Shown here in pieces: positions 23,750 to 30,720 of a DNA stretch of 31,134 nucleotides. The translations under genes were made by a program, and so were the position numbers. The stretch comes from Actinomycetes bacterium. Lineage in GTDB: Bacteria > Actinomycetota > Acidimicrobiia > Acidimicrobiales > RAAP-2. Each line of letters opens with the position of its first letter. Position 1 is the stretch's first letter. The DNA is taken from positions 1-31,134 of the forward strand of contig JAJYDR010000012.1 in assembly GCA_021777285.1 (NCBI GenBank), given 5' to 3'. Below the pieces are notes generated by a model. The model was not told the origin of the DNA, made no database searches, and saw nothing but the letters and a program-made list of their open reading frames with translations.

Positions 23750-25152
23750 GCGTGCGCCTTCGCGTCGACGTAGGACTTCAGCACCGCGGACACCACGTTC
23801 GTGACGCGAACCGTCATCGGCAGGTCCAGCATCTCGTCGATGCCGTGGGCGTTCGAATGCGGTCCAAGGACGCCCGTCGCGACGAACTGGACACCGGGGT
23901 ACCGACGACCGAGGGACGAAAGGAAGGGGATCGATCCGCCCTCGCCGGTAAATCCGGCGGTCCGGCCGAAGGCGTCGAGCGACGCCTTATCGACGGCTTC
24001 CGCGAGCCACGGCTCCAGGTCGGGCGCGACCCACCCGTGGGCGGTGTTCGTGCCGCGCAACTGGATATGGGCACCGTAGGGCGGGTCGGTCAGGAGCGTT
24101 CGCTCGATGGCCGCATAGACATCGTGGGGGTCAACGGTGGGCGGTAGGCGCATGGAGAGCACCGCGGTCGTCTGGGGGCGTACGACGTTGCCCGCGATGG
24201 AGGGTTCGGGTACGCCGCCGATGCCGATGATCGAGAGCGCCGGGTACCACGATTGGCGTACGATGCGCTCGGCGTCCGTGTCACCCATGAGTGCCACCCC
24301 GTCGAGCGTCGGCATCTCCTTGGCGATCAGGTCCTCGAACTCGTCGGCGAGGGCCGTGGCCGCCGCGTGGACCTCGGCGGGAATCGCCGCGTTGGCCTCG
24401 GGCACGAGGATCTCGCCCGTCTGGGCGTCCTCGATGCGGTCGAGGAGTTGGCGCAAGATTCGAAACGACGAGGGCACGACACCGCTGCCGCTGCCGCTGT
24501 GGATACCCTGCTCGAGCACGCCGACTCGAACCTCGGTGTTGACCAGACCCCGTAGAGACGTGGTCACCCACAGGCGGTCGTAGCTCAGTGCCCCCGAGTC
24601 GAGGCAGACGAGCAGCGTGACGTCGCCGAGGGTGTCTTTCAGGTGGTCGAGGTAGGCGTCGAGGTCCTCGCTGCCGCTCTCTTCACTGGCTTCGATGACG
24701 ATGGCGATCCGCGGGTGCGCCACCCCGTCGGTCACGAGCGCCGCCACGGCGAGCCCGGCGCTGAAGGTCGAATACCCGTCATCGGCGACACCACGCGCGA
24801 ACACCTGGTCGCCGCGGCGCACGGGGACATAAGGGTCGAGGCCCGTCGACCAGTCGCCGAGCGGCGGCTGCTTGTCGAGGTGCCCGTAGATCACTACGGT
24901 GCCATCGACCGGGGCGGTCGCTTCGACGATGGCGGTCACGAGCGGGGTCCGACCCTCGAGGTGGTTGACACGTACCGTCGCGGTGGGAAGGGTCGCGGTG
25001 AGCCAGTCGGCGAGCAGCGTGGCTGCCCGGTCGAGCTCGCCGTTCGTGGCCCACGCCTCGTCAAAGGAGGGTGAGAGGCAGGGGATGGTCGCGTAGTCGA
25101 GCAGCGTTGGCAGGGCCAGGCGCTCGAAATCTTCTAGGGAGAGTTCCGGCAC
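23746..25152 (-). CDS. M20 family metallopeptidase (dipeptidase-like)
   Basis: Two-zinc hydrolase of 468 aa, the usual size for M20 dipeptidases of the CNDP/DapE-related group. Metal and catalytic residues visible: His91 and Asp93 in YGHLDKQP, bridging Asp124 in GVADDGYS, the Glu157-Glu158 pair in EASEESGSED, Asp185 in CLDSG, and the C-terminal His in GPHSNAHGIDE. The inserted dimerisation domain includes GIHSGSGSG and GNVVRPQTTAVLSMRLPP. GTG 25152 lies ten bases after the stop of the glycosylase gene. Likely cytoplasmic, since there is no signal peptide. Substrate unknown; thiol-conjugate peptides would suit the Rv2466c neighbour but this is speculation. Confidence 0.92.
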   Translation of the reverse strand: MPELSLEDFERLALPTLLDYATIPCLSPSFDEAWATNGELDRAATLLADWLTATLPTATVRVNHLEGRTPLVTAIVEATAPVDGTVVIYGHLDKQPPLGDWSTGLDPYVPVRRGDQVFARGVADDGYSTFSAGLAVAALVTDGVAHPRIAIVIEASEESGSEDLDAYLDHLKDTLGDVTLLVCLDSGALSYDRLWVTTSLRGLVNTEVRVGVLEQGIHSGSGSGVVPSSFRILRQLLDRIEDAQTGEILVPEANAAIPAEVHAAATALADEFEDLIAKEMPTLDGVALMGDTDAERIVRQSWYPALSIIGIGGVPEPSIAGNVVRPQTTAVLSMRLPPTVDPHDVYAAIERTLLTDPPYGAHIQLRGTNTAHGWVAPDLEPWLAEAVDKASLDAFGRTAGFTGEGGSIPFLSSLGRRYPGVQFVATGVLGPHSNAHGIDEMLDLPMTVRVTNVVSAVLKSYVDAKAHA

Positions 25153-25162
25153 GCAGTCGAGG

Positions 25163-25795
25163 TTAGCGGTCGGCTACTGGACCGTCGACGACGCGCCAGC
25201 AGTAGTGGGCGACCGCGGAGCGGTACCCCTCGAAGGCGGCTCCGGCGTCACGCAACGCCCGTTCATCGATCATCTCATCGAGCCCGTGCAGTTGGCTCCA
25301 GCCGTTTCGCACGCCGAAGTCGGTCGCGGGCCAGACGTCGCGCCTCGCCAGTGTGAACATGAGGTACATCTGGGCGGTCCACGGCCCGATGCCGCGCACG
25401 GCGGTGACCTCGCGGATGACCTCGTGGTCACTCATACGGCCGTGGCGCTCCAAGCGGATTCGTCCGTCGTCGACGTGCTTCGCCAGTTCGATCATCGCTT
25501 CGGCCTTCACCCGAGAGAGTCCCGCGGAGCGCAGTCGGTCGACGTCCATCGTGAGCAGGGTCGGCACCGAGGGTTCGCCCTCGCACACGTCGACCACTCG
25601 ACGATGGATCGTGGTGGCGGCGGCAGTCGCGAGGAGTTGGAAGCTGATCGAACGCACCAGGCTCGGGAATCGGTCGCGCACAGGTGCCGGCCGCGGCCAC
25701 GGCGGCGGCCCGACGCTTCGCACCAGTGTGCGAAACGCCGGGTCGCGGCGCGCAATCAGTTCAGCGATCTCATGTCGGTTTGGCTTCACGGTCAC
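25163..25795 (-). CDS. DNA-3-methyladenine glycosylase II (AlkA-like HhH-GPD)
   Basis: Base-excision repair glycosylase of 210 aa, removing alkylated purines from DNA. The helix-hairpin-helix motif is VRGIGPWTAQMYLMF (about 133-147) and the catalytic Asp is Asp159 in PATDFGVRNGW. FPSLVRSISFQLLATAAATTI is the usual first-domain segment. It corresponds to the catalytic core only; the N-terminal extra domain of E. coli AlkA is absent, as in many actinobacterial forms. The GTG start lies three bases after the LysR-type gene stop, so these two are translated together. Confidence 0.92.
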   Translation of the reverse strand: MTVKPNRHEIAELIARRDPAFRTLVRSVGPPPWPRPAPVRDRFPSLVRSISFQLLATAAATTIHRRVVDVCEGEPSVPTLLTMDVDRLRSAGLSRVKAEAMIELAKHVDDGRIRLERHGRMSDHEVIREVTAVRGIGPWTAQMYLMFTLARRDVWPATDFGVRNGWSQLHGLDEMIDERALRDAGAAFEGYRSAVAHYCWRVVDGPVADR

Positions 25796-25798
25796 CCT

Positions 25799-26707
25799 TT
25801 AGGACGGAACGAACACATTCTCGGGGACACTGGCGGTGCGCACGACATCTTGAAGCAGCGCGTGGATCGCTCGCACCGGTGCCGCGGGGAAACCGAACCG
25901 TCGGCCGACGAGGCTGACACGGCGTCGCGCGATGCCCTCGACGAGGATCGCGACAAAGTTGGCGCGCAGGTGCTGCGACAGCATGGTGGCGGGCAGGATC
26001 GATGGTCCGTACCCGTCGAAGGTCAGCGACGCAATGGTGCGAAGCCCGTCCAGCTCGATAATGGGTCGCAGCGTCACACCGTGGGCGTCGGCGGCATCGT
26101 CGATCTCTCGTCGCAATGGCGTGCCCTGGAGGGGGAGTAGCAGTTCCAGACCGGCCAGCGTGGCGAAGTCGACGCTTCGCCGCTCGGCGAGTGGGTGGTC
26201 GCGCGGGACGATCAGCACCAGGTCCTCGCTAAAGAGATCGACGTCGCTCAGCTCGGGCGTGAAGACCGGCCAGGCGAGGACGGCGAGGTCGAGCTGGCCG
26301 TTCACCACGCGCGGCTCGAGCGCCGAGTTGGTCCCCTCGCTGATTCGAATCGCGATATGGGCGTAGGACCGGCGCTGTGCCTCGATGAGCAGCGGCACGA
26401 TCCATCGTCCCGCGGTGCCGATCATGCCCAGGTTGACCTCGCCGCGAATGTCGGCGTTGAGCTCCGAGACGTCCGCGGCGATCGCGTTGAGCTCGATGAG
26501 GATTCGCCGGGCCCGGTGCAGGACTACCGAGCCGGATTCGGTGATCGAGCCCGACGCGCGGTCGACGAGCTCGGAGCCGAGCTCGGACTCGAGACGGGCG
26601 ATGCGGCTGGAGATGTTGGATTGGACCGTGCCCAGCGCATCGGCGGCGCTGGAAAAGGTCCCGTGATCGGCGATTCCAACGAGCGCCTCGAGCTGACGGA
26701 TTTCCAC
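25799..26707 (-). CDS. LysR-type transcriptional regulator
   Basis: DNA-binding regulator of 302 aa. GTG 26707 is chosen because EIRQLEALVGIADHGTFSSAADAL, the family's standard opening, starts there and because a perfect TATAAT ends six bases upstream. An upstream start at 26740 would add 11 residues lying across that promoter. The winged helix-turn-helix spans about 1-60 (SAADALGTVQSNISSRIARLESELG) and the effector-binding domain follows (EVNLGMIGTAGRWIVPLL). Unlike most LysR regulators it is the first gene of the run it may control and has no divergent target: the plus-strand neighbour is the 6C RNA. Autoregulation is likely. Confidence 0.92.
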   Translation of the reverse strand: MEIRQLEALVGIADHGTFSSAADALGTVQSNISSRIARLESELGSELVDRASGSITESGSVVLHRARRILIELNAIAADVSELNADIRGEVNLGMIGTAGRWIVPLLIEAQRRSYAHIAIRISEGTNSALEPRVVNGQLDLAVLAWPVFTPELSDVDLFSEDLVLIVPRDHPLAERRSVDFATLAGLELLLPLQGTPLRREIDDAADAHGVTLRPIIELDGLRTIASLTFDGYGPSILPATMLSQHLRANFVAILVEGIARRRVSLVGRRFGFPAAPVRAIHALLQDVVRTASVPENVFVPS

Positions 26708-26713
26708 GTATCG

Positions 26714-26738
26714 ATTATAGAGATAGGAGGTATCCCTC
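26714..26738 (-). promoter_or_regulatory. LysR-gene promoter (TATAAT) with adjacent dyad
   Basis: TATAAT on the minus strand (26719-26714) is a perfect -10, six bases before GTG 26707, so the mRNA should be leaderless. GAGG-TATC-CCTC at 26727-26738 is a small perfect inverted repeat just upstream of the -10, a candidate binding site for the LysR protein itself. Confidence 0.6.
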
Positions 26739-26746
26739 ATATCGTG

Positions 26747-26775
26747 TTGATGTATGACGCCACGGTTGGCATACT
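26747..26775 (+). promoter_or_regulatory. Promoter of the 6C RNA
   Basis: TTGATG (26747-26752) and CATACT (26770-26775) are separated by exactly 17 bases, a good sigma70-type arrangement (4 of 6 matches in each). Transcription would begin near 26782, directly ahead of the C-rich hairpins. Confidence 0.6.
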
Positions 26776-26781
26776 GGTCTC

Positions 26782-26866
26782 AGCCTGTTTACAACGAATC
26801 CCCCCTCGAAGTAAGCCAAGGTTTTGCAAAAGGACCAACCACCCCCCCGGTTGGTCCTTTTGTGTA
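26782..26866 (+). ncRNA. 6C RNA, actinobacterial small regulatory RNA
   Basis: Short RNA of about 85 bases with two hairpins, each with a run of at least six C in its loop, the defining feature of the actinobacterial 6C motif (B11 in M. tuberculosis). Hairpin 1: GTTTAC (26787-26792) pairs with GTAAGC (26811-26816), and CGA (26795-26797) with TCG (26806-26808), around a loop holding C6 (26800-26805). Hairpin 2: a 14-bp stem (26827-26840 with 26849-26862) around A plus C7 (26841-26848), acting also as terminator. In known cases the C loops pair with G-rich ribosome binding sites. A promoter sits at 26747-26775. The assignment rests on structure seen by eye, not on a covariance search. Confidence 0.82.
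26827..26866 (+). terminator. Intrinsic terminator of the 6C RNA
   Basis: Perfect 14-bp inverted repeat (26827-26840 / 26849-26862) with an ACCCCCCC loop and a TTTT run completing the 3' arm, continuing into TGTGT. Because the 5' arm begins CAAAA it could also stop transcription arriving on the minus strand. Confidence 0.8.
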
Positions 26867-27278
26867 TTCCGGCACGATTTCTCGTCGTGCTGGGCGCGAT
26901 TCCTGATGCCAACCAACGGCTCTGACCAGGAACGACATCGCGGAAGCTAAATCGTCTCGACTGGTCGTCGATGGTCGTTTCCCTATTGATTTCGCCATAG
27001 GAGGCGACATCCGACTGGTGGGTATCGACTTTGGTGTGTTCGTGAACGAACTGTTCGGCGTATCCCGATCGTGTACCAAGCCACGACGCGCCGGTAGCGT
27101 GCTGCGGCCATCGAGCGGCCGCGAAAAACGAGCAGCGAGACGTGCGGATCACTGCCGAGCCCGTGGCCCCGAGTGGCGCGACGTTGCCCGAACGTTGCCC
27201 ACGCGAGCCGACTGCTGCACGTGCTGCGCTTCCGGCGATCGCGCGCTCGCATCGAGTGGCTCAGGCGGGTCGGATTGT
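26867..27278. other. Gene-free stretch before murT
   Basis: About 410 bases without a supportable gene; open frames on both strands have no family resemblance or ribosome binding site. Two copies of ACGTTGCCC lie eleven bases apart (27181-27189 and 27192-27200), and CCTAT/ATAGG forms a small dyad around 26981-27001. I cannot assign a function to either. Confidence 0.4.
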
Positions 27279-27284
27279 TAGCGT
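27279..27284 (+). promoter_or_regulatory. Candidate -10 for leaderless murT mRNA
   Basis: TAGCGT fits TANNNT and ends exactly six bases before ATG 27291, the same spacing as at trpG, the LysR gene and the gene at 29907-30536. No Shine-Dalgarno sequence lies in the six bases between. Confidence 0.55.
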
Positions 27285-27290
27285 GAGTGC

Positions 27291-28502
27291 ATGGCTTGGT
27301 GGCGCGCAGTTCGACTACGAGTTGCGGCGTCAGCGGTGCGCGCGGTCAATTGGGTCTCGCAACGCAGTGGCCGCGGCAGCGGGACGGTGATTGGGGGGAC
27401 AGTCGGGCTCTTGCTCGCACCCCACTTGCTCGCCTCGCTGGCTGAGGATCGGCGCGTCATCCTCGTGACCGGGACGAACGGCAAGACCACGACGACCGCG
27501 CTCGTTGTCGCGGGCTGGGATGGCGACGTCGCCTCCAATGACACCGGCGCCAACATGCCCGCTGGCCACGTGGCGGCGCTCGTGCGCAGCGGTGCGTCGC
27601 GCGTGGTCCTCGAGACCGACGAGGCGTGGCTGGGGGCGAGCGTGGAGGCGACGCGGCCGGCGGTCATCGTGGTGCTCAATCTGTCGCGAGACCAGCTCGA
27701 CCGCGCGAGCGAGGTGCGTCAGATGGCCGAACGGTGGCGCGCTGTCTTTGCCACGGCGCAAGCGCAGGACGCCGTGATCGTTGCCAACGCCTTGGACCCC
27801 CTGGTCGTCTACGCCGCGAGCGAGGCGAGGAACGTCCGCTGGTGCGCGACACCCACGGCGTGGACGGCCGACACGATGTCGTGCCCGCGGTGCACGGAGC
27901 CACTGATACGTACCGCCGAGCGGTGGTGGTGTGGGTGTGGACTCGCCCAGCCGACTACTGACTCGTACCTCGACGGCGACGACGCCGTTATCGGGTCGGC
28001 GCGCGTCGCGATATCGCTCGCGCTACCGGGTGCCTTCAACCGGGGCAATGCGTTGATGGCGCTGACGGCGCTACATGAAGTCGGCGTCGACCTCGACCGG
28101 GCGGCATTGCGCCTGACGTCGGTGGGTGAGGTGGCCGGACGCTACGGACTGCGCCGCATCGACGGTCAGGTCGTGCGGCTGTTGCTCGCGAAGAACCCCG
28201 CTGGTTTCGCGGCGATGTTCGAGGGATTGGGCGGCGGCGACGAGGTCTGGGTCTCGATCAACGCGCGGGTGGCCGACGGTCACGATCCGTCGTGGTTGTA
28301 CGACGTGCCCTTCGAACAATTGCGCGGCCGGCGCGTGCGCTGTCTGGGCGATCGGCGGCTCGACGTGGCCACGCGGCTCTGGTACGCCGGCGTGGCCGCA
28401 CACGTGGATGACGGCCCGCCGGTGGTTCAGGACCGGGTCGTTGACGTGATCGCGAACTACACCGCCTTCAGTGATCTGCTCAAGGAGTCACAGCCGTGCT
28501 GA
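27291..28502 (+). CDS. murT: Lipid II isoglutaminyl synthase, MurT subunit
   Basis: Mur-ligase-like subunit that, with GatD, amidates the alpha-carboxyl of D-Glu in lipid II using ATP and glutamine-derived ammonia. It is 403 aa. The ATP loop is VTGTNGKTTTTAL (about 59-71). A zinc ribbon is inserted in the central domain: Cys198, Cys201, Cys214 and Cys216 (CPRC...CGC), the form common in actinobacteria. The C-terminal MurT domain (DUF1727 type) includes GRYGLRRIDGQVVRLLLAKNPAGF. Start ATG 27291 follows a leaderless-type -10. Its stop overlaps the gatD start by seven bases, so the two subunits are coupled. Confidence 0.95.
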   Translation: MAWWRAVRLRVAASAVRAVNWVSQRSGRGSGTVIGGTVGLLLAPHLLASLAEDRRVILVTGTNGKTTTTALVVAGWDGDVASNDTGANMPAGHVAALVRSGASRVVLETDEAWLGASVEATRPAVIVVLNLSRDQLDRASEVRQMAERWRAVFATAQAQDAVIVANALDPLVVYAASEARNVRWCATPTAWTADTMSCPRCTEPLIRTAERWWCGCGLAQPTTDSYLDGDDAVIGSARVAISLALPGAFNRGNALMALTALHEVGVDLDRAALRLTSVGEVAGRYGLRRIDGQVVRLLLAKNPAGFAAMFEGLGGGDEVWVSINARVADGHDPSWLYDVPFEQLRGRRVRCLGDRRLDVATRLWYAGVAAHVDDGPPVVQDRVVDVIANYTAFSDLLKESQPC

Positions 28503-29188
28503 GGATCGTGCAGGTGTATCCCGAGCTCCTGGGCACGTACGGCGACGGCGGTAACGGGCTCGTGCTCCGCGAACGCGCGCGGCACCGGGGCATCGAGGTC
28601 GAACTCGTTCGCGCGAGCATGGACGCCGACCTTCCCGACGGCGACCTCTTCCTGTTGGGCGGTGGCGAAGACGGCCCCCAGCGGCTCGCGGTCAGCCTGC
28701 TCGCGAAGGCTGGATTCTCGCGCCGGGTGGACGACGGCGCAATGGTCTTCGCGGTCTGTGCCGGCCTGCAGATGCTCGGGACGAGCTTCAGCGTGCAGGG
28801 CGATGACCGGTACGAGGGACTCGGGCTGGTGGACGCGGTAACCACGCGCGCGCGGACCCGTGCCGTTGGCGACCTGGCGACGACGGTCGACGGGGTCCTC
28901 ATGGTGGGATTTGAGAACCACGGCGGCGAGACGAGGATCGGCCCGGGAGTCACGCCCTTCGCCACGGTGGTCCGCGGTCGGGGCAACGACGGGCTCGTCG
29001 ACGGGTTTCGAGTCGGACGGGTGTGGGCGACCTACGCCCACGGCCCGGTGCTCGCCCTCAATCCGTGGCTCGCCGATGCCGTGCTGAGCGAAGCGCTGGG
29101 AGGCTGGGATCTCGCGCCGCTCGAGACGGTGGCCGACCGCCTCTACGACTCGCGCTGCCGTGCGCTTAGGACTCGGTCGGCCGATTGA
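28496..29188 (+). CDS. gatD: Lipid II isoglutaminyl synthase, GatD glutamine amidotransferase subunit
   Basis: CobB/CobQ-like amidotransferase of 230 aa that releases ammonia from glutamine for MurT. The catalytic Cys88 is in FAVCAGLQMLG and His182 in TYAHGPVLALNP, matching the Cys94/His189 pair known in Streptococcus pneumoniae GatD. YPELLGTYGDGGN is the usual opening strand. Start GTG 28496 overlaps murT. The 3' end overlaps the convergent acyltransferase gene by 23 bases. Confidence 0.95.
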   Translation: MLRIVQVYPELLGTYGDGGNGLVLRERARHRGIEVELVRASMDADLPDGDLFLLGGGEDGPQRLAVSLLAKAGFSRRVDDGAMVFAVCAGLQMLGTSFSVQGDDRYEGLGLVDAVTTRARTRAVGDLATTVDGVLMVGFENHGGETRIGPGVTPFATVVRGRGNDGLVDGFRVGRVWATYAHGPVLALNPWLADAVLSEALGGWDLAPLETVADRLYDSRCRALRTRSAD

Positions 29189-29903
29189 TGCCGAGGTCGG
29201 GGTTACCGCTCACGGCCTGACCCAGTTGCACGACTGCCTCTTCGATGCGGGCCCCGAAACGCCGAATCGACTCGCCGTCGCCACAACTGATCGATGTGCC
29301 GAAGGCAACGACCACGTGGTGTCGACGGCGGTTCGGCGCGTTGACGAATCGAGGCGCCTTGGCGTACTTCGGGCCGCGCAGCAGGCCGGCCTCGTGGACG
29401 TAGGTCGGGATGACGGTCGCTCCGGCGCGTTCGGCGAGATACGCGGCGCCACCCTTGAATTCCTGGATCGCGCCATCGGGCGTCCGGCCGCCTTCGGGGT
29501 AGATGAGCAGATTCCAGCGGTCCTCGACGAGCTCGAGCGCCTGCTGGGCGCTGCGGCGATTGACGCGCTGGCGATCGATCGGAATGGCGTTGAATACGAG
29601 CACGGTCTTGAACGCCGTTCGTCGGTCCATGAAGAAGCTGTCCATGGCCGCGGCGACCACGGTCCGACGGCGAACCTTGGCGGGCAGGGCACTGAGAATG
29701 AGGGGGGTGTCGAGGTTGCTCGTGTGATTGGCGACGAAGATGAACGGCCCCGAACCGGTGATGTTCTCGGCGCCTCGAGATTCGAGTGTCGACATGTAGC
29801 GCACGTAGGGACCGAGGAAGAACCGATGGATGCATTCGCGAACCAGTCGGGTGCGGTAGCGCCTTCCCCACGCCGTTGAGTAATCGAGTCCGAGTTCCAC
29901 CAT
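29166..29903 (-). CDS. PlsC-like lysophospholipid/1-acylglycerol-3-phosphate acyltransferase
   Basis: Membrane-associated acyltransferase of 245 aa that esterifies an acyl chain onto a glycerophosphate or similar acceptor. The HX4D motif is NHTSNLD (His60, Asp65) and the acceptor-binding motif is YPEGGR (about 135-140), with FKGGAAYLA and TVIPTYVHE following. There is no obvious strong membrane helix, only a hydrophobic strand around residues 53-58, so it probably sits on the inner membrane surface. Actinobacteria carry many paralogues, so the acceptor may be a phosphatidylinositol mannoside or another lipid. It starts three bases after the stop of the upstream membrane-protein gene. Confidence 0.9.
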   Translation of the reverse strand: MVELGLDYSTAWGRRYRTRLVRECIHRFFLGPYVRYMSTLESRGAENITGSGPFIFVANHTSNLDTPLILSALPAKVRRRTVVAAAMDSFFMDRRTAFKTVLVFNAIPIDRQRVNRRSAQQALELVEDRWNLLIYPEGGRTPDGAIQEFKGGAAYLAERAGATVIPTYVHEAGLLRGPKYAKAPRFVNAPNRRRHHVVVAFGTSISCGDGESIRRFGARIEEAVVQLGQAVSGNPDLGINRPTES

Positions 29904-29906
29904 GGA

Positions 29907-30536
29907 CTATCGGCGACGGGGTCGCTGCTTAGGTGTGTACCGCTTGGACGGGGCGGGCAGGTCTCGGCTCGGCGTCTCGCCCTTGGGCGTCCGCGCGCCC
30001 TTGGCGCGGGCGGCCTTGCGCTCCTGGGCCATTTCGCGCGCCCGCTTGGAAGAGCCGGTGAAGGACGGGTCACCATATTTCTGGAGGCGGAACGCGCGCA
30101 CGACCAGCCAGCCGCCCAGGAGCAGGAACGGCAGACCGGCGACACCGAGGGCGAGCCCCATGATGAGTGCGGCGGCCGCGACACCCGCGCGCTTGCGCCG
30201 ATAGGCGAAGAACGCCACGGCGGCGCCCAAGATAACGATCTCGAGGAACTGGGGCAACCAATCGATCGGGTGCGTGAGGTGCGTGTACTGGCAAACGTTG
30301 TGTACGAGGTGATAGTTGGTCGGACAGGTCTTGGCCGACGTCAGTTTGGCGGTGTCGGTAACGAGGGTGTTCTTGAAAAAGTGCGGCACGATGACCGCCG
30401 CCAGGGCGGCGGCGACGAAACCGCCCACGTAGCCCACTTTTTGCTCGAGTGCGTCAAGGCCCAAGATGACGCTGCGCGGAACGGCGGAAGGACGCCGTGG
30501 TCGACGCTGTGGAGTGGTCTCGGCTGAGTCGGGCAC
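29907..30536 (-). CDS. Membrane protein of unknown function
   Basis: I do not recognise the family. The protein is 209 aa: a Pro/Arg-rich N-terminus, a helix at about 34-54, an extracytoplasmic-looking loop with two Cys (Cys71 and Cys82), then helices at about 97-112 and 117-146. A long basic C-terminal tail (about 150-209, many Lys/Arg/Pro) should lie in the cytoplasm and could contact nucleic acid or membrane. GTG 30536 is chosen since a TAACCT hexamer ends six bases upstream, giving a leaderless mRNA. It is followed after three bases by the PlsC-like gene, so a role in lipid or envelope metabolism is possible but unproven. Confidence 0.75.
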   Translation of the reverse strand: MPDSAETTPQRRPRRPSAVPRSVILGLDALEQKVGYVGGFVAAALAAVIVPHFFKNTLVTDTAKLTSAKTCPTNYHLVHNVCQYTHLTHPIDWLPQFLEIVILGAAVAFFAYRRKRAGVAAAALIMGLALGVAGLPFLLLGGWLVVRAFRLQKYGDPSFTGSSKRAREMAQERKAARAKGARTPKGETPSRDLPAPSKRYTPKQRPRRR

Positions 30537-30542
30537 AGGTGC

Positions 30543-30548
30543 AGGTTA
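30543..30548 (-). promoter_or_regulatory. Candidate -10 for leaderless mRNA of the membrane-protein gene
   Basis: TAACCT on the minus strand (30548-30543) ends exactly six bases before GTG 30536. It matches the TANNNT-N6-start layout seen at three other genes of the window. Confidence 0.5.
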
Positions 30549-30590
30549 CAACGCAGCGGAATCCTGAACTGTCTGAACTGGTCGACGCAG

Positions 30591-30596
30591 TAGCAT
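30591..30596 (+). promoter_or_regulatory. Candidate -10 for the tRNA-Val gene
   Basis: TAGCAT lies nine bases before the mature tRNA start. Upstream is a direct repeat of CTGAACTG (30564-30571 and 30573-30580), but neither copy sits at normal -35 spacing. Confidence 0.45.
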
Positions 30597-30605
30597 GGAG
30601 CGTCC

Positions 30606-30679
30606 GGGCGCTTAGCTCAGTTGGTTAGAGCGCAGCCTTCACACGGCTGAGGTCACAGGTTCGAGTCCTGTAGCGCCCA
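30606..30679 (+). tRNA. tRNA-Val (anticodon CAC)
   Basis: Full cloverleaf of 74 bases: acceptor stem GGGCGCT/AGCGCCC with discriminator A, D arm with AGCTCAGTTGGTTAGAGC, anticodon stem CAGCC/GGCTG around loop TTCACAC (anticodon CAC, reading GTG), and T arm with GGTTCGAGTCC. The 3' CCA is not encoded. GTG is also a frequent start codon and valine codon in this window. Confidence 0.96.
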
Positions 30680-30720
30680 CTCCGGGATTGCGGGTTCATC
30701 GGATTCTGGCGGGGTCGACG

